This document shows positions 6,634 through 8,782 of a DNA stretch of 8,782 bases, one piece after another. This stretch comes from a bacterium. Lineage in GTDB: Bacteria > Cyanobacteriota > Vampirovibrionia > Gastranaerophilales > Gastranaerophilaceae. The position numbers were made by a program, and so were the translations under genes. Location of the stretch: the NCBI GenBank assembly GCA_017995595.1, contig JAGOIO010000044.1:1-8782 (forward strand), read 5' to 3'. The notes beneath the pieces were generated by a model. It had not been told where the DNA came from. It ran no database searches and saw only the letters and a list, made by a program, of their open reading frames with translations. Within the stretch, counting starts at the first letter, position 1, and the number at the start of each line of letters is the position of its first letter.

Positions 6634-6661
6634 TTGAAAAGCTCAGAAAAAGTGGTATAAT
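6634..6661 (+). promoter_or_regulatory. Strong extended -10 promoter of the prepilin-like gene
   Basis: TTGAAA (6634-6639), a 16-bp spacer and a perfect TATAAT (6656-6661) preceded by TG (6653-6654) form the best promoter in the window. A second -35-like TTGACG lies at 6622-6627 but is too far from the -10. Transcription would start near 6668, giving a leader of about 28 nt to ATG 6696 with AAGGA at 6683-6687. Confidence 0.78.
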
Positions 6662-6695
6662 ATATGTAAATGTGAACAGAATAAGGAATGAACGT

Positions 6696-6746
6696 ATGCT
6701 AAAAAATGCTACTATTACTGCATTATACCCATGGGGGGGGGGGTAA
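6696..6746 (+). other. Short 16-codon frame from the best-placed ATG, closed just after the G run
   Basis: ATG 6696 has AAGGA 8 nt upstream, the only well-spaced ribosome site here. In the sequence as given it reads 16 codons (ending YPWGGG) and meets TAA (6744-6746) directly after the G run. Deleting one G makes this frame continue as WGGGKLSERKPFG into the prepilin, with a 29-residue leader before the processing site. It is best seen as the off-phase version of the prepilin start, or else as a leader peptide. Confidence 0.6.
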
Positions 6747-7425
6747 ACTCTCTGAACGTAAGCCTTTTGGGTTGTCTAGAGCTTTTACGTTAGCAGAAGT
6801 ATTAATTACTTTAGGCATTATCGGTATTGTTGCAGCGATGACAATTCCTACTTTAATTCAAAAAACTCAAAAACAACAAACAATTACTGCATTAAAAAAA
6901 GTTTATTCTTCTTTGCAACAAGCTGTAAAGCTTTCAGAAGTTGACAATGGCTCTATTGAGGATTGGGATTTTTCAACAGGTTCAAAGGTCTTTCTTGAAA
7001 ATTATATTATTTCTTATGTTTCGCCTTTAAAAAAATGTTTTGTTGGTAGTGATATCTGTTGGAATCAGAAAAAAAATCTCAATGGCTCGCTTTCTTATGC
7101 TCAGTCTAATGGTATAGCCTTTATTCTTTCTGATGGGACACAAGTTTTATTTTGGCACGGTGTTGACTTCTACGAAGTTATTGTTGATATAAATGGCTTT
7201 AAATTACCAAATCAAATGGGAAAAGATGTTTTTGAATTGCAACTTGCAAAAACTCCTGCTACAAACCATACCCCAAATTTAATTTTTATAGGTAGTAATA
7301 AGACAAGAGAAGATATGATTGGAGCTAAAGACTCGAATAGTTGTAATAAGCTTGGTACAGGTCTTTTTTGTGGAGCATTGATTCAGCAAGACGGTTGGGA
7401 AATTAAAGACGACTATCCTTGGTAA
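6706..7425 (+). CDS. Type IV prepilin-like / pseudopilin protein, probably phase-variable
   Basis: The 239-residue frame carries a prepilin signal: a basic leader ending LSRA, then FTLAEVLITLGIIGIVAAMTIPTLI (from residue 27). The prepilin peptidase would cut between A26 and F27, methylate the Phe, and the Glu at +5 (E31) would guide assembly into a pilus or type II secretion pseudopilus. The -1 residue is Ala rather than the usual Gly. The globular part has four cysteines (C111, C118, C213, C222, perhaps two disulfides), a DINGFKLPN motif (161-169) like the Asp/Asn-rich metal-binding loop of some pseudopilins, and a DGWEIKDDYPW tail. ATG 6706 lacks a nearby ribosome site. The well-placed ATG 6696 is one frame off because of the 11-G run at 6733-6743. 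The strong promoter suggests high expression when in phase. It is convergent with uvrA, and no other pilus gene is in the window. Confidence 0.88.
   Translation: MLLLLHYTHGGGGKLSERKPFGLSRAFTLAEVLITLGIIGIVAAMTIPTLIQKTQKQQTITALKKVYSSLQQAVKLSEVDNGSIEDWDFSTGSKVFLENYIISYVSPLKKCFVGSDICWNQKKNLNGSLSYAQSNGIAFILSDGTQVLFWHGVDFYEVIVDINGFKLPNQMGKDVFELQLAKTPATNHTPNLIFIGSNKTREDMIGAKDSNSCNKLGTGLFCGALIQQDGWEIKDDYPW
6733..6743 (+). repeat. Run of 11 G residues in the prepilin leader
   Basis: Eleven consecutive G lie in otherwise AT-rich DNA, inside the part of the gene that encodes the cleaved leader. Runs of this length slip during replication in known contingency loci (for example Campylobacter poly-G genes). 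Changes by three bases would leave the mature pilin unchanged, while other changes switch the frame reached from ATG 6696. Confidence 0.9.
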
Positions 7426-7429
7426 TCTG

Positions 7430-8782
7430 TTATTTTAGCATTGGTTTAAGATATTTTCCTGTATAAGAAGATTTTACTTTTGTGATTTCTTGAGGTGTTC
7501 CTTGAGCAACTATTTCTCCACCTGCATTTCCACCTTCAGGACCTAAATCAATTATATGGTCTGCTATTTTTATTAAATCCATATTATGTTCAATAATTAA
7601 AATAGTGTTTCCGTTATCTGCAAGCTTTTGTAAAATTTTTATAAGCTTGTCCAAATCAGCCCAATGAAGTCCGACAGACGGTTCATCAAGTAGATAAAGG
7701 GTTTTTCCTGTTGCTCGCTTGTTTAATTCTGTTGCAAGCTTAATTCTCTGTGCTTCTCCTCCAGAAAGTGTTGTTGCACTTTGTCCCAATTTTATATAAT
7801 CCAAACCCACATTGTTTAATGTCTCTAATCTGGATTTTATCTTAGGGATATTTTCGAAAAATTCCAAAGCTTCTTTTACGCTCATATCAAGTACATCAGA
7901 AATAGTTTTACCTTTATATTTGACTTCCAAAGTCTCTCTATTGTATCTTTGACCTTTGCAAACGTCGCATTTAACGTAAACGTCAGATAGAAAGTTCATT
8001 TCAATTTTTAAAACGCCATCGCCCTTGCACGCTTCGCAACGTCCGCCCTTTACGTTAAAACTGAAACGTCCTGGTTTGTAGCCTCTTACTTTTGCTTCAT
8101 TAGTCTTTGCAAAAAGTTCTCTTATATAGGTGAAAACATCTGTATAAGTTGCAGGATTTGACCTTGGCGTTCTGCCGATTGGTGATTGGTCAATATCAAT
8201 AACTTTATCTATATTCTCGAAACCTGTAATTTCATCTACACCTTGTGGCTTTGGCTTGTTTCGTCTTAATTTATGAAGTGCGTATTGATAAACCAAGTCT
8301 TGCATTAATGATGATTTCCCTGAACCTGAAACCCCTGTTAAAACAACTATTTTACCTAAAGGTATATCAACATCAATGTTTTTTAAGTTGTTAAGATGTG
8401 CGTTTTTAACATGTAAAAATTCGCCATTACCTTCTCTTATTTTTTCAGGGATTGGAATAAATTTTTCTCCGCTCAAATATTGTCCGGTTAAGGATTTTTT
8501 GCAAGACATAATGTCGTCAATTGAACCTCGTGCAACAATGTGTCCGCCATTTACACCTGCTTTTGGTCCAATATCAACAATATAATTTGCATTTCGCATT
8601 GTTTCTTCATCATGTTCTACGACGATAAGTGTATTTCCGAGATTTCTCAATTTTATTAATGTCTGAATCAGCATAGAATTGTCTCTTTGATGAAGTCCGA
8701 TTGATGGTTCATCTAAAACGTACAAAACACCTGATAATCCGCTTCCGATTTGAGTTGCAAGCCTTATTCTTTGTGCTTCTCC
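7430..8782 (-). CDS. uvrA: Excinuclease ABC subunit A, C-terminal half (partial)
   Basis: UvrA is the damage-sensing ATPase dimer of nucleotide excision repair that loads UvrB. The frame is open to the right edge and the visible 450 residues begin within the first ATPase signature ([35 protein letters not shown]). The TTG codon at 8723-8725 is an internal leucine, not the start. After the first nucleotide-binding domain come the second Walker A (GVSGSGKSS, about 150-158), [16 protein letters not shown], a zinc module with CxxC pairs at about 249/252 and 272/275, the second signature [15 protein letters not shown], and Walker [13 protein letters not shown]. All key residues are intact. About half of the usual 940 or so residues are present. 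The stop (7430-7432) is 4 bp from the prepilin stop, with no visible terminator between them. Confidence 0.98.
   Translation of the reverse strand, partial: GEAQRIRLATQIGSGLSGVLYVLDEPSIGLHQRDNSMLIQTLIKLRNLGNTLIVVEHDEETMRNANYIVDIGPKAGVNGGHIVARGSIDDIMSCKKSLTGQYLSGEKFIPIPEKIREGNGEFLHVKNAHLNNLKNIDVDIPLGKIVVLTGVSGSGKSSLMQDLVYQYALHKLRRNKPKPQGVDEITGFENIDKVIDIDQSPIGRTPRSNPATYTDVFTYIRELFAKTNEAKVRGYKPGRFSFNVKGGRCEACKGDGVLKIEMNFLSDVYVKCDVCKGQRYNRETLEVKYKGKTISDVLDMSVKEALEFFENIPKIKSRLETLNNVGLDYIKLGQSATTLSGGEAQRIKLATELNKRATGKTLYLLDEPSVGLHWADLDKLIKILQKLADNGNTILIIEHNMDLIKIADHIIDLGPEGGNAGGEIVAQGTPQEITKVKSSYTGKYLKPMLK

Noticed and set aside
7423..7432. Search for a terminator between the convergent prepilin and uvrA genes
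   Set aside because: Only 4 bp separate the stops and no GC-rich hairpin with a T tract was seen on either strand nearby.
8376..8585. Open frame on the plus strand opposite uvrA
   Set aside because: It is antisense to conserved UvrA coding sequence, with no start signal.

Overview
This is an AT-rich window. The gene content and protein style point to a non-photosynthetic relative of Cyanobacteria, of the gut Melainabacteria/Gastranaerophilales type. Three things suggest this. The prepilin-like protein begins its mature part with FTLAEVLITLGIIG and ends in a DGW...DYPW tail, a style I associate with that group. The TyrA resembles the short cyanobacterial arogenate dehydrogenase in several motifs (ISHxP, LASSGFRD). 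The tail of an FtsQ-like protein also fits. The taxonomic call is inference from protein style, not from a marker gene.

Layout from left to right. Bases 2-88 (+) hold the last residues of a probable FtsQ-type division protein. It converges, with 6 bp between stops, on a large TPR-repeat gene (95-1753, -). A 249-bp divergent region carries a promoter with an inverted repeat in its spacer. It drives a membrane-anchored LysM protein (2003-2581, +), which ends in a strong intrinsic terminator. Next comes a two-gene unit: glyA (serine hydroxymethyltransferase, 2738-3976) and, 12 bp later, a WecA/TagO-type polyprenyl-phosphate sugar-1-phosphate transferase. The second gene has no ATG, GTG or TTG at a usable position and probably starts at an ATT codon near 3989. 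A promoter overlapping its end drives a small uncharacterised protein with two hydrophobic segments (5144-5647, +).

That small gene converges on tyrA (5675-6487, -). Across a 218-bp divergent region lies a type IV prepilin-like gene (6706-7425, +) with a strong extended -10 promoter. Its leader region carries an 11-base G run. The ATG with the best ribosome binding site (6696) is one frame off, so losing one G would put it in frame. This looks like a phase-variable switch and is the most interesting item here. The prepilin gene converges, with 4 bp between stops, on the C-terminal half of uvrA (7430-8782, -), whose start is outside the window.

Functionally this is a mixed chromosomal region: one-carbon metabolism (GlyA), lipid-linked glycan synthesis (WecA-like), wall-associated functions (LysM, FtsQ-like), tyrosine synthesis (TyrA), surface or secretion pseudopilin (prepilin) and excision repair (UvrA). 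Apart from glyA-wecA, the genes look individually promoted. I saw no tRNA, rRNA, CRISPR array, insertion sequence or prophage gene. No gene-free stretch exceeds 300 bases.
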